Assembly (NCBI RefSeq): GCF_001562275.1
Contig: NZ_CP014304.1
Location: 2,976,001 to 3,040,000, forward strand
Direction: 5' to 3'
Source: Hymenobacter sp. PAMC 26628
GTDB taxonomy: Bacteria > Bacteroidota > Bacteroidia > Cytophagales > Hymenobacteraceae
Length of the DNA: 64,000 bases
A program made the translations under genes and the position numbers. The first letter of the stretch is position 1. Every line of letters begins with the position of its first letter. Positions 43,600 to 56,348 of the stretch are shown here, piece after piece. The notes beneath the pieces were generated by a model. The model was not told the origin of the DNA, did no database searches, and was given only the letters and a program-made list of their open reading frames with translations.

Positions 43600-45288
43600 C
43601 TAAAAATTCAGCGGTGGGTGTTTCTCGTCGAAGTCGGTGGCGTCTTGGTAGGCCTTGGCCAAGGCCAGCAGCTTGGCCTCGCCGTAGAGCTGCCCGGTGA
43701 AGGTGATGGTGGCGGGCAAGCCGTTGGGCCGCATGCCGTTGGGCACCACCACAGCCGGGTGGCCGGTGAGGTTGGTAATGACCAGGCTGGGGCTGTTGAA
43801 CGAGGGCCCCACGTAGGCGTCGAGGCCCAGCAGGCGCTTGTCCACGTCCTCTATCAGCACGCGGCGGGCGCGTTGGGCCTGGAGGTACTCCACGGCCGGC
43901 ACAAAGCGGGCGGCGCGGAAGGTGGTGGGCCAGGCGTTGCGGCCCTGGTTCACCATCAGCGCATCGCGGCCCGAGCGGGTGAGGTCGTCGAAGGCCGCCG
44001 CGCCCTCGGCGCTGAGCAGGAAGGTCAGTTCGCCGGCGGGCAGGTTGTGCAGGTCGAGGGGCACCAATTCCACGCCTAGCTTGCGTAGCGCGTCGAGCGT
44101 GGCTTTATCGGTGCCTTGCGAGGGGTATTTGGATTCAAAATCGGCCTTGAGGTAGCCCACGCGCAGCTTTTTCACGTCGGTATCGAAGGCGCAGCGGAAG
44201 TCGGCGGCAGCGCGCGGGCGCAGCAGCGTGGCTACGTCGCGCGGGTCTTCGCCCTGAATGGCCCGGAACACCAGCGCGCAGTCTTCGGCGGAGCGGGTCA
44301 GGGGCCCTACTTTGTCCATGCTCCAGCTCAGGGCCATGGCGCCGGCGCGGCTCACTTGCCCAAAGGTGGGGCGCAGGCCGGTGGCGCCACAGGCCGTGCT
44401 CGGGCTCACGATGGAGCCCAACGTTTCGGTGCCCAGCGCAAACGGCACCAGCCCCGCCCCCACCGCCGACGCCGAGCCCGCCGACGAGCCGCTCGAGCCC
44501 TGCTTGATGTCCCACGGCGAGCGGGTTTGGCCGCCGTACCACACGTCGCCCATCGCCAGCTCGCCCAGCGTAAACTTGGCCACCAGCACGGCCCCGGCGT
44601 CGCGCAGGCGCGTCACCACGGCCGCGTCCTCGTCCAGCATCTGTTCTTTATAAGGCACCGAGCCCCAGGTGGTTTTGTAGGTTTTGGTACTAAACAAGTC
44701 CTTGACACCGAAGGGGATGCCGTGCAGGGGGCCCCGGTAGTGGCCGGCCTTTATTTCGGCATCGGCGGCGCGGGCCTGCTGGTGGGCCAGCTCCTCGGTC
44801 AGGGTAGTGACGCACTCCAGCTTGGGCGAATACTTGCGCAGCCGCGCCAGAAAAAAATCGGTCAACTCGACCGATGACACCTGCTTGGTGCGCAGCAGCT
44901 CGCCCAGCTGCCGCACGGTGTAAAAGGCCAGGTCGTCGCGGTTGGTCGGCATTTTTATTTTGCCGATGGGGGCCATTCGGTCGGGCCCTGGCTTGCCGGC
45001 GGCGGGGGCCAGGCGCAGGCGCAGCGGCACGGGGTCGAACACGAGCGTGGGGGCCACGGTATTGGGCAGGTTAATTTTGCGCAACTCTTCGTAGCTGCTG
45101 CGGTTGCGCCCGATGGCGCCCTTGGCCGAGTCGAGTTGGGCATCGGTGAAGTGCAGGCCCAATAGCTCCTGGGCGGCGCGCAGCAGCGGGACGGTTACGG
45201 GCTCGGCGGCGGTAGGGCGGGCCACCAGGGCCCCGGCGCCAAAGCCAGCAGCACCTAGCAGCAAAGCAGGCAGTAGTTTTTTCAGCAT
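43600..45288 (-). CDS. Secreted amidase-signature family protein
   Basis: 562 residues with a signal peptide (LLGAAGFGAGALVARPTAAEP). The amidase signature is at about 200-260: catalytic Lys in GIPFGVKDLF, the Ser pair in QGSSGSSAGSASAVGAG, and GTETLGSIVSPSTACG containing the nucleophilic Ser. The N-terminal ~110 residues before the domain are unusual. It hydrolyses an amide in the periplasm or outside; not the GatA subunit of the amidotransferase, because of the signal peptide and absence of gatB/gatC nearby. Confidence 0.9.
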   Translation of the reverse strand: MLKKLLPALLLGAAGFGAGALVARPTAAEPVTVPLLRAAQELLGLHFTDAQLDSAKGAIGRNRSSYEELRKINLPNTVAPTLVFDPVPLRLRLAPAAGKPGPDRMAPIGKIKMPTNRDDLAFYTVRQLGELLRTKQVSSVELTDFFLARLRKYSPKLECVTTLTEELAHQQARAADAEIKAGHYRGPLHGIPFGVKDLFSTKTYKTTWGSVPYKEQMLDEDAAVVTRLRDAGAVLVAKFTLGELAMGDVWYGGQTRSPWDIKQGSSGSSAGSASAVGAGLVPFALGTETLGSIVSPSTACGATGLRPTFGQVSRAGAMALSWSMDKVGPLTRSAEDCALVFRAIQGEDPRDVATLLRPRAAADFRCAFDTDVKKLRVGYLKADFESKYPSQGTDKATLDALRKLGVELVPLDLHNLPAGELTFLLSAEGAAAFDDLTRSGRDALMVNQGRNAWPTTFRAARFVPAVEYLQAQRARRVLIEDVDKRLLGLDAYVGPSFNSPSLVITNLTGHPAVVVPNGMRPNGLPATITFTGQLYGEAKLLALAKAYQDATDFDEKHPPLNF

Positions 45289-45329
45289 ATAAAATCGGGG
45301 GCAAGTGCTACGGGCAAAGCTAGGATAGT

Positions 45330-45470
45330 TTGCCCGTAGCGCGCCCTGTTGCGCGGACTTTAGTTACGCTGACCTTTTGGTTGCAGGTCTGCGCGGCTGA
45401 ATGGCCGCTAAACAATTACCGGCAGGACGAAGCGAGAGCCGCGGACTCGCAGCGTCCACGCTACATCTTG
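45330..45470. repeat. Dispersed repeat family 2 (copy c)
   Basis: gcccgtagcgcgccctgttg at the left; core cggcaggacgaagcgagagc then cgcggact; ends gcgtccacgctaca. The right end contains the TAG stop codon (on the - strand) of the glycosyltransferase gene. Confidence 0.78.
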
Positions 45471-46627
45471 GGGCCCCCGAATAGGCCAGCGTACAACGCC
45501 ACCAGCACATCTTCCTCCTGTGCCCAGCTGAGGTGCGGGGCGGCGCGGCGGCAGTTGGTGGCCAGTTGCTGGGCGCGGGCGGCGTCGCCGCCGGGCAGCA
45601 GGCGGTTGAGGGCCGCCGCCAGGGCCCCCGGGTCGAGGTCGGGCACTAGCTCGGCCACATCGTAGGCGTCGTTCAAGGCCCGGTACTCGGGGAAGTCGAT
45701 GAGCACCTGCGGAATACCAGCGTGCACGTAGTCGAAAAATTTGTTGGCCAGCGAGTAATAATAGCTAAGGCCACGGTTTTCGAGCAGCATGACCCCCACC
45801 GCCGCCCCGGCCGTGACGGCTCGCAGCGCGTCGGGCCGCACGTAGCCCCGGAACTCCACCTGCCCCGAGGCCAGCAGGCCCAGGTGCGCGGCCCGGGCCC
45901 GCAGCGCGGCCGAACAGTCGCCCTCGCCGCACAGCACCAAGCGGCCGCGCACCTGCGGCATGGCGTCGAGCAGGGCCTCCAGGCCGCGGCCCACGTTCAG
46001 CACCCCTTGGTAGAGGACGTAGCCGCCAGCTTCACCGTTGGGCGCGGCCACCGGGGGCCCCGGGCGGGCAGCGTTGCGAACCACGGCAAACGGCCGGCCG
46101 TGGCGCGCCTCAAAAACCCGCGCCAGGGCCGGGCCCACGGTGTAGGCCAGCCGGGCGCGGGGCACCACGAAGTTCTCCACCCAGCGCCAGGCGCGCTGCA
46201 CGGCAGGCCGGCCCACCACTTCGGGCGTTTCGGTGAACAGCTCGTGGGCGTCGTACACCAGCGGCTGGCCACCCAGACGGGCCCGCAGCCATACGGGCAG
46301 GGCCGTATCGAGGTCGACGGCGCACCAGGCGTCGGCGCGGCGGCGCAGCAAGTGCACCAGCAGGCGCAGGTTGTATTCGAGGTAGAACAGCTTACCCGAC
46401 TGAAACCAGCCACGCAGGCGGTGCTGGCGGTAGCTTTGGGGCGGTAGGGGCCCCGAGGCAGGCCGCGCCCACCCCACCAATTCCACTTGGTAGCCAGCAT
46501 CTTGCAGGCTACTGCAAATGCGCTGCATCCGCTGGTCGTGCACCAAATCGGTGGTGGCGGCGAAGAGCAGCCGGAGCCCGGTGGGAGGCCGCCGCGGCGG
46601 CAACTTATTTTTTACCGGCGGCATCAT
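45461..46627 (-). CDS. GT4-family glycosyltransferase
   Basis: 388 residues. Two Rossmann-like halves: N-terminal LLFAATTDLVHDQRMQRICSSL with VYDAHELFTE, and C-terminal donor-binding half with LYQGVLNVGRGLEALLDAM, LVLCGEGDC and SLANKFFDYVHAGIPQVL, where the E-x7-E-like region is replaced by the usual FDYVHAGIPQ pattern of this subgroup. Likely transfers a sugar to a surface polysaccharide or lipid at the inner membrane; acceptor unknown. Its stop codon lies inside repeat family 2. Confidence 0.88.
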   Translation of the reverse strand: MMPPVKNKLPPRRPPTGLRLLFAATTDLVHDQRMQRICSSLQDAGYQVELVGWARPASGPLPPQSYRQHRLRGWFQSGKLFYLEYNLRLLVHLLRRRADAWCAVDLDTALPVWLRARLGGQPLVYDAHELFTETPEVVGRPAVQRAWRWVENFVVPRARLAYTVGPALARVFEARHGRPFAVVRNAARPGPPVAAPNGEAGGYVLYQGVLNVGRGLEALLDAMPQVRGRLVLCGEGDCSAALRARAAHLGLLASGQVEFRGYVRPDALRAVTAGAAVGVMLLENRGLSYYYSLANKFFDYVHAGIPQVLIDFPEYRALNDAYDVAELVPDLDPGALAAALNRLLPGGDAARAQQLATNCRRAAPHLSWAQEEDVLVALYAGLFGGPKM

Positions 46628-46712
46628 ATTTTTGGTGGTAATTTGGCCAAATTTACACCCGCTCGAGCTGTGCCGTGCGGGGCCCTATTACCTATCCTAT
46701 TCGTTCGTGTTT

Positions 46713-50477
<3,765 letters not shown>

Positions 50478-50521
50478 CGCCGCCTTGATTTTTGTTTTCC
50501 ACCCCCTTTGCCCCGCCTGCC

Positions 50522-50908
50522 ATGCCCCCCGAAACCAGCACCAAAACTGTGCTCATCGCCGAAGACAGTTCCGTTATTCTCAACCTAACTCGCAAAATAT
50601 TAGAGCTACAGAAATACAAAATTGTATTGGCCCGCAACGGCGGCGAAGTCATTAAACAACTGGAAGCCAACCCGGTAGATTGCGTGCTGATGGACATCAA
50701 CATCCCTGTGATGGACGGCATGGAGTGCACCCGCGTCATCCGCCGCCACCCCAACCCGGCCATCAACCAACTGCCGGTTATTGCCATCACCGGCAACGCC
50801 AACAACTACTCCATGGAGCAGTTCCGCGAGGCCGGCGTGACCGACTACTTGCCCAAGCCGCTGGATTTCGACGCCCTGGTACGCGTGGTGAAACAGTACG
50901 TGAGCTAG
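50522..50908 (+). CDS. Single-domain response regulator (CheY-like)
   Basis: 128 residues from ATG 50522, a receiver domain only: IAEDSS acidic pocket, phospho-acceptor Asp58 in CVLMDINIPVMDGMECTRVI, and the conserved Lys in YLPKPLDFDAL. There is no output domain. Starting 44 bp after the hybrid kinase, it is likely phosphorylated by that protein's Hpt domain. Confidence 0.93.
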   Translation: MPPETSTKTVLIAEDSSVILNLTRKILELQKYKIVLARNGGEVIKQLEANPVDCVLMDINIPVMDGMECTRVIRRHPNPAINQLPVIAITGNANNYSMEQFREAGVTDYLPKPLDFDALVRVVKQYVS

Positions 50909-50934
50909 TATTTTATAGTATGAATTTTGAATTA

Positions 50935-51010
50935 TAAATTATAAATAAACGGATAATCAGTCTTCGTCCTTATCTGGGCGAAATGCAACTACCTGTTTAT
51001 TTATAATTTA
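50935..51010. repeat. AT-rich inverted repeat after the kinase/regulator pair
   Basis: taaattataaataaac at 50935-50950 and its perfect complement at 50995-51010 enclose 44 bases. A G/C palindrome (51039-51082, around ggggccccttggctacccag) follows. Probably transcript-end structures. Confidence 0.65.
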
Positions 51011-51115
51011 TTAATTTGAGACCGCTAATTGTAAACGGTGGGGCCCCGGGGCCCCTTGGCTACCCAGCCAAGGGCCCCGGCGTTTGCCGTTTCCGAGCCC
51101 CTAATTTACCGCGCA

Positions 51116-51883
51116 GTGACCATCACCTTTCTTGGCACCGGCACCTCGTCGGGCGTGCCCATCATTGGCTGCTCGTGCCCGGTGTGCCGCTCGCTCGACC
51201 ACCGCGACCAGCGCCTGCGCACGGCTGTGCACGTGGCCGTAGACGGCCGCAGCTTGGTAGTGGACACGGGGCCCGATTTCCGGCAGCAGATGTTGCGCGC
51301 GCGCATCACGCAGCTCGACGCGTTGCTCTTCACCCACGAGCACAAAGACCATACGGCGGGCCTTGACGACATCCGGGCATTTAACTTCCGCCAGCAGCGG
51401 GAAATCCCCATTTTTGGCGAGCCACGCGTGCTGGAGCAGTTGAAGAAAGAATTTGCCTACGTGTTTGCCGAGCACAAATACCCTGGCGTACCCCAGGTCA
51501 GCCTACACCCCATTCTGGCCGACGACGCGCCGTTTGACGTGCACGGCGTGGCCGTGCAGCCCCTGCGCGCCCGCCACCACAAGCTGCCCGTGCTGGGCTT
51601 CCGCATCGGCGGCTTCTGCTACCTCACCGACGCCAACCACCTGCCCGCCGAAACCCGGGCCCTGATGCAGGGCGCCGACGTCATCGTACTAAACGCGCTG
51701 CGGCGCGAGCAACACGTGTCGCACTTCACCCTGGCCGAGGCCGTGGCCGTGTTGGAAGAACTGCGGCCCAAGCGCGCCTACCTCACCCACATCAGCCACC
51801 AACTGGGCCGCCACCTGGCCGTGGAAGCCGAGCTACCCTCCTGGATTAGGTTGGCCTACGACGGGCTGCAGGTGGAGGTATAG
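51116..51883 (+). CDS. MBL-fold metallohydrolase (PhnP/RNase Z-like group)
   Basis: 255 residues from GTG 51116 (VTITFLGTGTSSGVPIIGC), the usual family start; longer starts read through a G/C palindrome. CSCPVC near the N-terminus, zinc motif THEHKDHTAGLDDI (HxHxDH), and later LTDANHLP and LTHISHQLG ligands. This matches the PhnP-like phosphodiesterase group common in Bacteroidota, with cyclic phosphate ester substrates expected but not proven. Confidence 0.9.
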   Translation: MTITFLGTGTSSGVPIIGCSCPVCRSLDHRDQRLRTAVHVAVDGRSLVVDTGPDFRQQMLRARITQLDALLFTHEHKDHTAGLDDIRAFNFRQQREIPIFGEPRVLEQLKKEFAYVFAEHKYPGVPQVSLHPILADDAPFDVHGVAVQPLRARHHKLPVLGFRIGGFCYLTDANHLPAETRALMQGADVIVLNALRREQHVSHFTLAEAVAVLEELRPKRAYLTHISHQLGRHLAVEAELPSWIRLAYDGLQVEV

Positions 51884-51888
51884 CAACC

Positions 51889-52422
51889 GTGAGATTTTAC
51901 CCGTTTTTCACTGAGCAGTTTCTTTCGCCGCTAACCCCGGCCGAAGTGCTGCGCTGTGTGCGGAACAGCACACTTACCACGCCGAATGATAGCTGGCGCG
52001 ACACTTTTGAAGTAAATCCTGTCCAGCCTTTTCAGGGCGTAATAGGCGCTGATTCGTTTCTAATTGAACGCATCATTATTTTACGTATTCGCCGCGCGCA
52101 GCCTCCACCCATCAGAGGCCATGTGAAGGCAGTTGTAGGTAGCCAGGGAAGCACATTGTGTTTAGAGTACCGTCCGCAACTGATGGCTTCCGTGGTGGTT
52201 GCCGGTGCGTTGGTGCTGGCTGCGATTATGGCTGGCATTATTGGCATTGCTAAAGAATGGCTGAGCACCGGCGCAAATAGCTTATTGTGCTTGTTTTACT
52301 TTATACCACCAACCGTTGCCTGGTTTTCTCTGCTAATACAACTCAAAGAGGAAGCCAACAGGTCACGGTCATTTCTAACGGAATTACTAGAGATGAGGCC
52401 AAGGGCAGCTTCGGCCACGTAG
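51889..52422 (+). CDS. Membrane protein of unknown function
   Basis: 177 residues from GTG 51889, five bases after the MBL gene. A soluble N-terminal half contains VLRCVRNSTL and GADSFLIERIIILRIRR. Two hydrophobic helices (SVVVAGALVLAAIMAGIIGI and LLCLFYFIPPTVAWFSLL) follow. Codon use is somewhat less GC-rich than the neighbours. The 3' end lies shortly before rqcH. No family recognised. Confidence 0.65.
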   Translation: MRFYPFFTEQFLSPLTPAEVLRCVRNSTLTTPNDSWRDTFEVNPVQPFQGVIGADSFLIERIIILRIRRAQPPPIRGHVKAVVGSQGSTLCLEYRPQLMASVVVAGALVLAAIMAGIIGIAKEWLSTGANSLLCLFYFIPPTVAWFSLLIQLKEEANRSRSFLTELLEMRPRAASAT

Positions 52423-52445
52423 CTTCACGGCCTCCTCTACGCACC

Positions 52446-54029
52446 ATGCACACCAACTACTACTTCCTGCGCCAGCTGGCCCCGGCCCTCACCGCCCAGT
52501 TGCGGGGCTACCGGGTGGCCAGCTGTTTTTCGCAGGAGAAGGACGAGTTGGTCGTTGGGCTGACCGACGGCGGGCGGGAGTTTTGGCTAAAGGCGCAACT
52601 CGGGGCCACGTTCCCGGCCCTGGCCTTACCCGAAACTTTCCAGCGCGCCCGCGCCAACTCCGTCGATTTATTTTCGGAGCTGCTGGGCGAGCAGGTAGAA
52701 ACCGTGGCCGCCTGGCCCCAGGACCGGGTGCTGCAAGTAAATTTCCGCAGCGGGGCCCGGCTGGTGTTCAAGCTCTACGGCCCGCGGCCGAACGCCATCT
52801 TCCGCTCCACTCCCGATGCCCCGGCGCAATTGTTTCAACAGCGCCTGCTGGCCGATGCCGACCTGCGCCCGCTGCCCGCCTCCGGCGCTCCCGCGGGCAA
52901 CGGCCTGGGCCCTACCGGAAATGGCAAACTCCCGCCGGCCTTGGCAGACCTGCCGGTCCGCTACCTGCGCGCTCACGGCTACGACACGGCCCTCGCAGAG
53001 GCCAAAGTGCGCGCTGTGAACCAGGTGCTGGCGCAGCTTGAAACGCCGGCCCACTACTACCTCATCCGGCTCGACGGCCGCACGCGCCTGAGCTTGCTAC
53101 CACTGGGCGAAATCCTAGAAACGCTGCCCGGCGCCGATCCTGTGGGGGCATTGCGGCGCTTCGTGCCTTTGGCCCTGGCCCGCCGGGCGCTTGAAACCGA
53201 AACCAAGCAGGTGCGCCAGGCCCTTACGCGCCGCGCCGACGAGGCTACCGCCGGCGCGGCCCACGCCCGCCAGCGCCTGCACGCCCTGGCCCACGAGGCC
53301 GGTTACCGCCACGCCGCCGACCTCATCATGGCGCATTTGCACGAGATTCCGGCCGGCGCGGCTGAGGTGGAGCTGCTGGATTATTACACCAACCAGCCAC
53401 GTCTTATTAAGCTCAAAGCCGGCGAAAAACCCCAACGCACCGCCGAGAACCTCTACCGCAAGGCCAAAAACCAGCAGATTGAGGAACGCCAGCTCAGCCA
53501 GCGCATCGAGCGGCGCGAAACGGAAGCTTTCGGGGCCCTAGAGCGGCTGGAGGAGTTGGACACCCAGCCCGCGCTGGCCGAACTGCGCGCCTTCCGCACC
53601 TGGCGTAAACAGCACGGCCTGGAGCCCGCCGCGGCCGCCGGCAAGGGCCCCACGGAGCTGCCGTTTAAGGTGTTCGAGGACCGGGGCTTTACGATTTTGG
53701 TGGGTCGCAACGCAGCTAATAACGACTTGCTGACCCAGAAATACGCCCACAAGGACGACTATTGGCTGCACGCCAAGGACGTAAGCGGTTCGCACGTGGT
53801 GGTGCGCCACCGAGCCGGCCAGCCCGTGCCAGCGCCGGTGTTGGAGCACGCCGCCCAGTTGGCTGCCTGGTATTCGCGCCGCCAAAACGATTCGCTGTGC
53901 CCGGTCACCGTCACGCCCAAAAAGTTCGTGCGCAAGCCCAAGGGGGCGCGGCCCGGGCAGGTTATTGTGGAGCGCGAGCAGGTGGTGCTGGTGGTGCCTG
54001 CCAATCCCTTCGAGGCCCAAGAGCGGTAG
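52446..54029 (+). CDS. rqcH: NFACT-family protein RqcH (ribosome quality control)
   Basis: 527 residues from ATG 52446. NFACT-N at about 1-190 (NYYFLRQLAPALTAQLRGYR, LVFKLYGPRPNAIF), coiled-coil middle with acidic/basic helices (about 255-400), and C-terminal NFACT-R with ILVGRNAANNDLLTQKYAHKDDYWLHAKDVSGSHVVV and TPKKFVRKPKGARPGQVI. Bacterial RqcH binds stalled 50S subunits and recruits tRNA-Ala to add alanine tails that mark the nascent chain for degradation. Followed by a terminator. Confidence 0.9.
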   Translation: MHTNYYFLRQLAPALTAQLRGYRVASCFSQEKDELVVGLTDGGREFWLKAQLGATFPALALPETFQRARANSVDLFSELLGEQVETVAAWPQDRVLQVNFRSGARLVFKLYGPRPNAIFRSTPDAPAQLFQQRLLADADLRPLPASGAPAGNGLGPTGNGKLPPALADLPVRYLRAHGYDTALAEAKVRAVNQVLAQLETPAHYYLIRLDGRTRLSLLPLGEILETLPGADPVGALRRFVPLALARRALETETKQVRQALTRRADEATAGAAHARQRLHALAHEAGYRHAADLIMAHLHEIPAGAAEVELLDYYTNQPRLIKLKAGEKPQRTAENLYRKAKNQQIEERQLSQRIERRETEAFGALERLEELDTQPALAELRAFRTWRKQHGLEPAAAAGKGPTELPFKVFEDRGFTILVGRNAANNDLLTQKYAHKDDYWLHAKDVSGSHVVVRHRAGQPVPAPVLEHAAQLAAWYSRRQNDSLCPVTVTPKKFVRKPKGARPGQVIVEREQVVLVVPANPFEAQER

Positions 54030-54048
54030 CCGGGGCCCCAACGGCCAT

Positions 54049-54080
54049 AAAAAAAGCCCGCTGCGAAGCGGGCTTTTTTT
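54049..54080 (+). terminator. Intrinsic terminator after rqcH
   Basis: aaaaaaagcccgc-tgcgaa-gcgggcttttttt, stem of G/C pairs plus A/T extension, 20 bp after the rqcH stop. The hairpin also ends transcription from the - strand tRNA gene. Confidence 0.93.
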
Positions 54081-54086
54081 GTTCAG

Positions 54087-54168
54087 TGCGCGCGGGGAGA
54101 TTCGAACTCCCACACCCGAAGGCACCACCCCCTCAAGATGGCGTGTCTACCAGTTTCACCACGTGCGC
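54087..54168 (-). tRNA. tRNA-Leu(GAG)
   Basis: 82 nt. Acceptor GCGCACG / CGCGCGC (A5-C68 mismatch), D-arm with AAACTGGTAGACA, anticodon stem CCATC/GGTGG around loop TTGAGGG giving anticodon GAG, long variable arm (GCCTTCGGGT), T-arm GGGAG-TTCGAAT-CTCCC. The long variable arm and TGGTAGACACGCC are leucine tRNA features. CCA is not encoded. Confidence 0.95.
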
Positions 54169-54364
54169 AAACTTGGGGCACTGAACCAGGCAACCTCGGC
54201 CGAAACCGGCTCCGCTGAGGTGGCGAAGCGGGTGCAAAGATAGGGCGGCGGGCCGGCCCCCGCAACGATGGACGGCTTTTTTTGACTGCGCCGGGCCCCA
54301 GCTTCACCTTTTCCAAAGCAAAAACTCCTCATCTTCGCACTTTTTCACGCTCATTTTCTGCTGC

Positions 54365-54838
54365 ATGGCTGCCCACTCGCCCCTGCCAAAACTGGTTCTT
54401 TTTTTGGCCACTTGGCCAAAGGCATCACCCGCTTCTCGGGTTCGACGGCGGCGTTCATTGGCTCGATAAGCGTGGTGGCGCTTTTGGGCCGCCACGGGGG
54501 CCCTGTTTAAGTATTCCGAAACCTGGCAGTTGGTCATCAACACGGGCACCACCATCGTCACGTTCCTGATGGTTTTTCTCATCCAACGCTCTCAAAACAA
54601 AGATTCGTTGGTGCTGCACCTTAAGCTCAACGGGCTAATTGCAGCTACCCAGGGCGCCAGTAACCGCTTGATTAATGCGCAAGACCTGTCAGAAGAAGAA
54701 ATAAAGATCATTCACCAGTTCTTCTGCCTGCTGGCCGACAAAGCCAAGGCGGACACCGACCTCGGCCAAACTCACTCGGTGGAGAAGGCCGAGGATAACC
54801 ACGAGGAAAAGCTGGCCGCCCGGCGCGATGGCAAATAA
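54365..54838 (+). pseudogene. Low-affinity iron permease-like protein, frameshifted
   Basis: The C-terminal two thirds is in one frame: [20 protein letters not shown] then [20 protein letters not shown], an unmistakable low-affinity iron permease/UPF motif, ending DGK at 54838. The preceding part (GSFFGHLAKGITRFSGSTAA, then [10 protein letters not shown]) is in another frame, with the shift at 54481-54485 (cttttggg). The likely start MAAHSPLPK (ATG 54365) is back in the first frame, implying a second, compensating shift near 54390. Both lie in or near homopolymers, so sequencing error is an alternative. Confidence 0.8.
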
Positions 54839-54872
54839 AAAAGGCGGCCCCGGTAACGGGAACCGCCTTTTT
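54837..54872. terminator. Bidirectional intrinsic terminator
   Basis: aaaaaaggcggccccg / cgggaaccgccttttt hairpin between the convergent iron-permease and Dps genes, with A- and T-runs on either side. Confidence 0.88.
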
Positions 54873-54888
54873 ACAGGTTTTGCGTAGC

Positions 54889-55554
54889 CTAGCGGGCCTG
54901 CACCAGAGGCGTGTCCACGAGGTGCTCCGATATGAACCACACTTGCAGCTCGTTGGTACGCATCACGTCGCTCACTGCCAGGTCGTTGGTGCCGTCGTCA
55001 CCTGAATCATCGGCTTTTTTGGCGATTTCGTGGCACTCTTGGAGGATAATCTGGTGGGCTTCCAGCAGGCGCGAAATCTGCACAGGGGCCTCCTCACGGT
55101 CGCGCGGAGGGCGCGGAATGAGGGTGTTCTCGGCCACGTCGGCTGCCATGGCAATGGCCACACCGCCCAAGATTTGAATGCGCTCGGCAATTGTGTCTAC
55201 CAACTCTGACTGCTCCTCGTAGTGCTTGTCGAACAGCAAGTGCAGCTGGTAGAATGTGGGGCCCGTCACCTGCCAGTGGCTTTTCTTGTAGAGGTCACGG
55301 ATAGTCATGGTATCGGCCAGCAGCTGGTTCAGCATCCGTACGCTTTCGAGGCGCACGTTGTCGGCCAAGCCGATGGGCAGGCGTTGGCTCACGGTACCGA
55401 ACTTTTGGGTGACGGCCGGGGCGTTAATTTGCTGGTTGAGGATGGGCTGAACGTTGATGTTTTTGTTCGGTCCTTTGGCAATGGCCACCGAGGTGGTTAC
55501 GTCTTTAACGGCTTTTTTAGGAGCGGCGGTTTTGGTTTTGGCAGGAGCAGCCAT
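54889..55554 (-). CDS. dps: Dps-family DNA-binding ferritin
   Basis: 221 residues, longer than typical Dps because of a Lys/Ala-rich N-terminal tail (MAAPAKTKTAAPKKAVKDV), which probably binds DNA. The ferritin-like helices carry the Dps ferroxidase residues in KSHWQVTGPTFYQLHLLFDK then HYEEQSELVDTIAERI. Dps stores iron and shields DNA under oxidative stress or starvation. It is convergent with an iron permease-like pseudogene. Confidence 0.9.
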   Translation of the reverse strand: MAAPAKTKTAAPKKAVKDVTTSVAIAKGPNKNINVQPILNQQINAPAVTQKFGTVSQRLPIGLADNVRLESVRMLNQLLADTMTIRDLYKKSHWQVTGPTFYQLHLLFDKHYEEQSELVDTIAERIQILGGVAIAMAADVAENTLIPRPPRDREEAPVQISRLLEAHQIILQECHEIAKKADDSGDDGTNDLAVSDVMRTNELQVWFISEHLVDTPLVQAR

Positions 55555-55740
55555 AGAGCAAGATTTTTAGAAGTTTTTTTAGGAAGAAGAGCTGGCGAAA
55601 CAGCTTGCCTACCATACGTAAGCGCGGGGCCGGGGTTAAGGCCATGGGTATATTTGTGTGGTTTTCGGCCCTGCTTTTCTATCCTCCCGCGGCCCGTGCG
55701 GCACAGGCGTAACTTTCCTTTTTTCTGGTTTTAAAACTTC

Positions 55741-56277
55741 ATGCCTTATCCATTTTTCGGCGACGATAAATCCACCGTGGCGCGCCTACTCGCCACCCTG
55801 CCCCAAACCGGCCGCCTCGCCTGGATTGGCCAGCGCCCGGCCCGCCGCCAGCCTTTGGTAAGCGTGCCCGAAGCCCAGGCCATCACCGATGCCCACCTGG
55901 CCGGGGACCACGCCCGGCCCAAGGCCGGCGGCAAGCGCCAAATCACCCTCATCCAAGCCGAGCACCTGCCCGCGGTGGCAGGCTTCTTGGGCCTGCCGGG
56001 GCCCCTGGACCCCGCCCGCCTGCGCCGCAACCTGGTGGTGAGCGGCCTCAACCTGCTGGCCCTCAAAGGCCGCCAAATACAGATCGGCGACGAGGTGCTG
56101 CTCGACATCACCGGCGAATGCCACCCCTGCTCGCGCATGGAAGAAGAACTGGGCCCCGGCGGCTACAACGCCATGCGCGGCCACGGCGGCCTCACGGCCC
56201 ACATTGCCCGCGGTGGTACCATCCGGGTGGGCGACGCGGTGCGGGTGGTGCAGGTAGCCGCGCCGGCGGCTGAGTAG
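55741..56277 (+). CDS. MOSC domain-containing protein
   Basis: 178 residues. MOSC hallmarks: LAGDHARPKAGGKRQITLIQ near the N-terminus, the invariant Cys in GECHPCSRMEEELGPGGYNA and GHGGLTAHIARGG near the end. MOSC proteins handle sulfur carried on a conserved Cys, often with molybdenum cofactor enzymes; the exact substrate is unknown. Convergent with rtcB across a long palindrome. Confidence 0.92.
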   Translation: MPYPFFGDDKSTVARLLATLPQTGRLAWIGQRPARRQPLVSVPEAQAITDAHLAGDHARPKAGGKRQITLIQAEHLPAVAGFLGLPGPLDPARLRRNLVVSGLNLLALKGRQIQIGDEVLLDITGECHPCSRMEEELGPGGYNAMRGHGGLTAHIARGGTIRVGDAVRVVQVAAPAAE

Positions 56278-56280
56278 CCG

Positions 56281-56348
56281 GCGGCGCCAACAACAAACAG
56301 GGCCCCGGACGCATCGTACGCCGGGGCCCTGTTTGTTGTTGGCGCCGC
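56281..56348. repeat. 28-bp perfect inverted repeat between MOSC and rtcB genes
   Basis: Arms 56281-56308 (gcggcgccaacaacaaacag...) and 56321-56348 are perfect complements around 12 bases. The left end abuts the MOSC stop and the right arm touches the rtcB stop, so it forms the 3' end of both convergent transcripts. No T-run. Confidence 0.85.
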
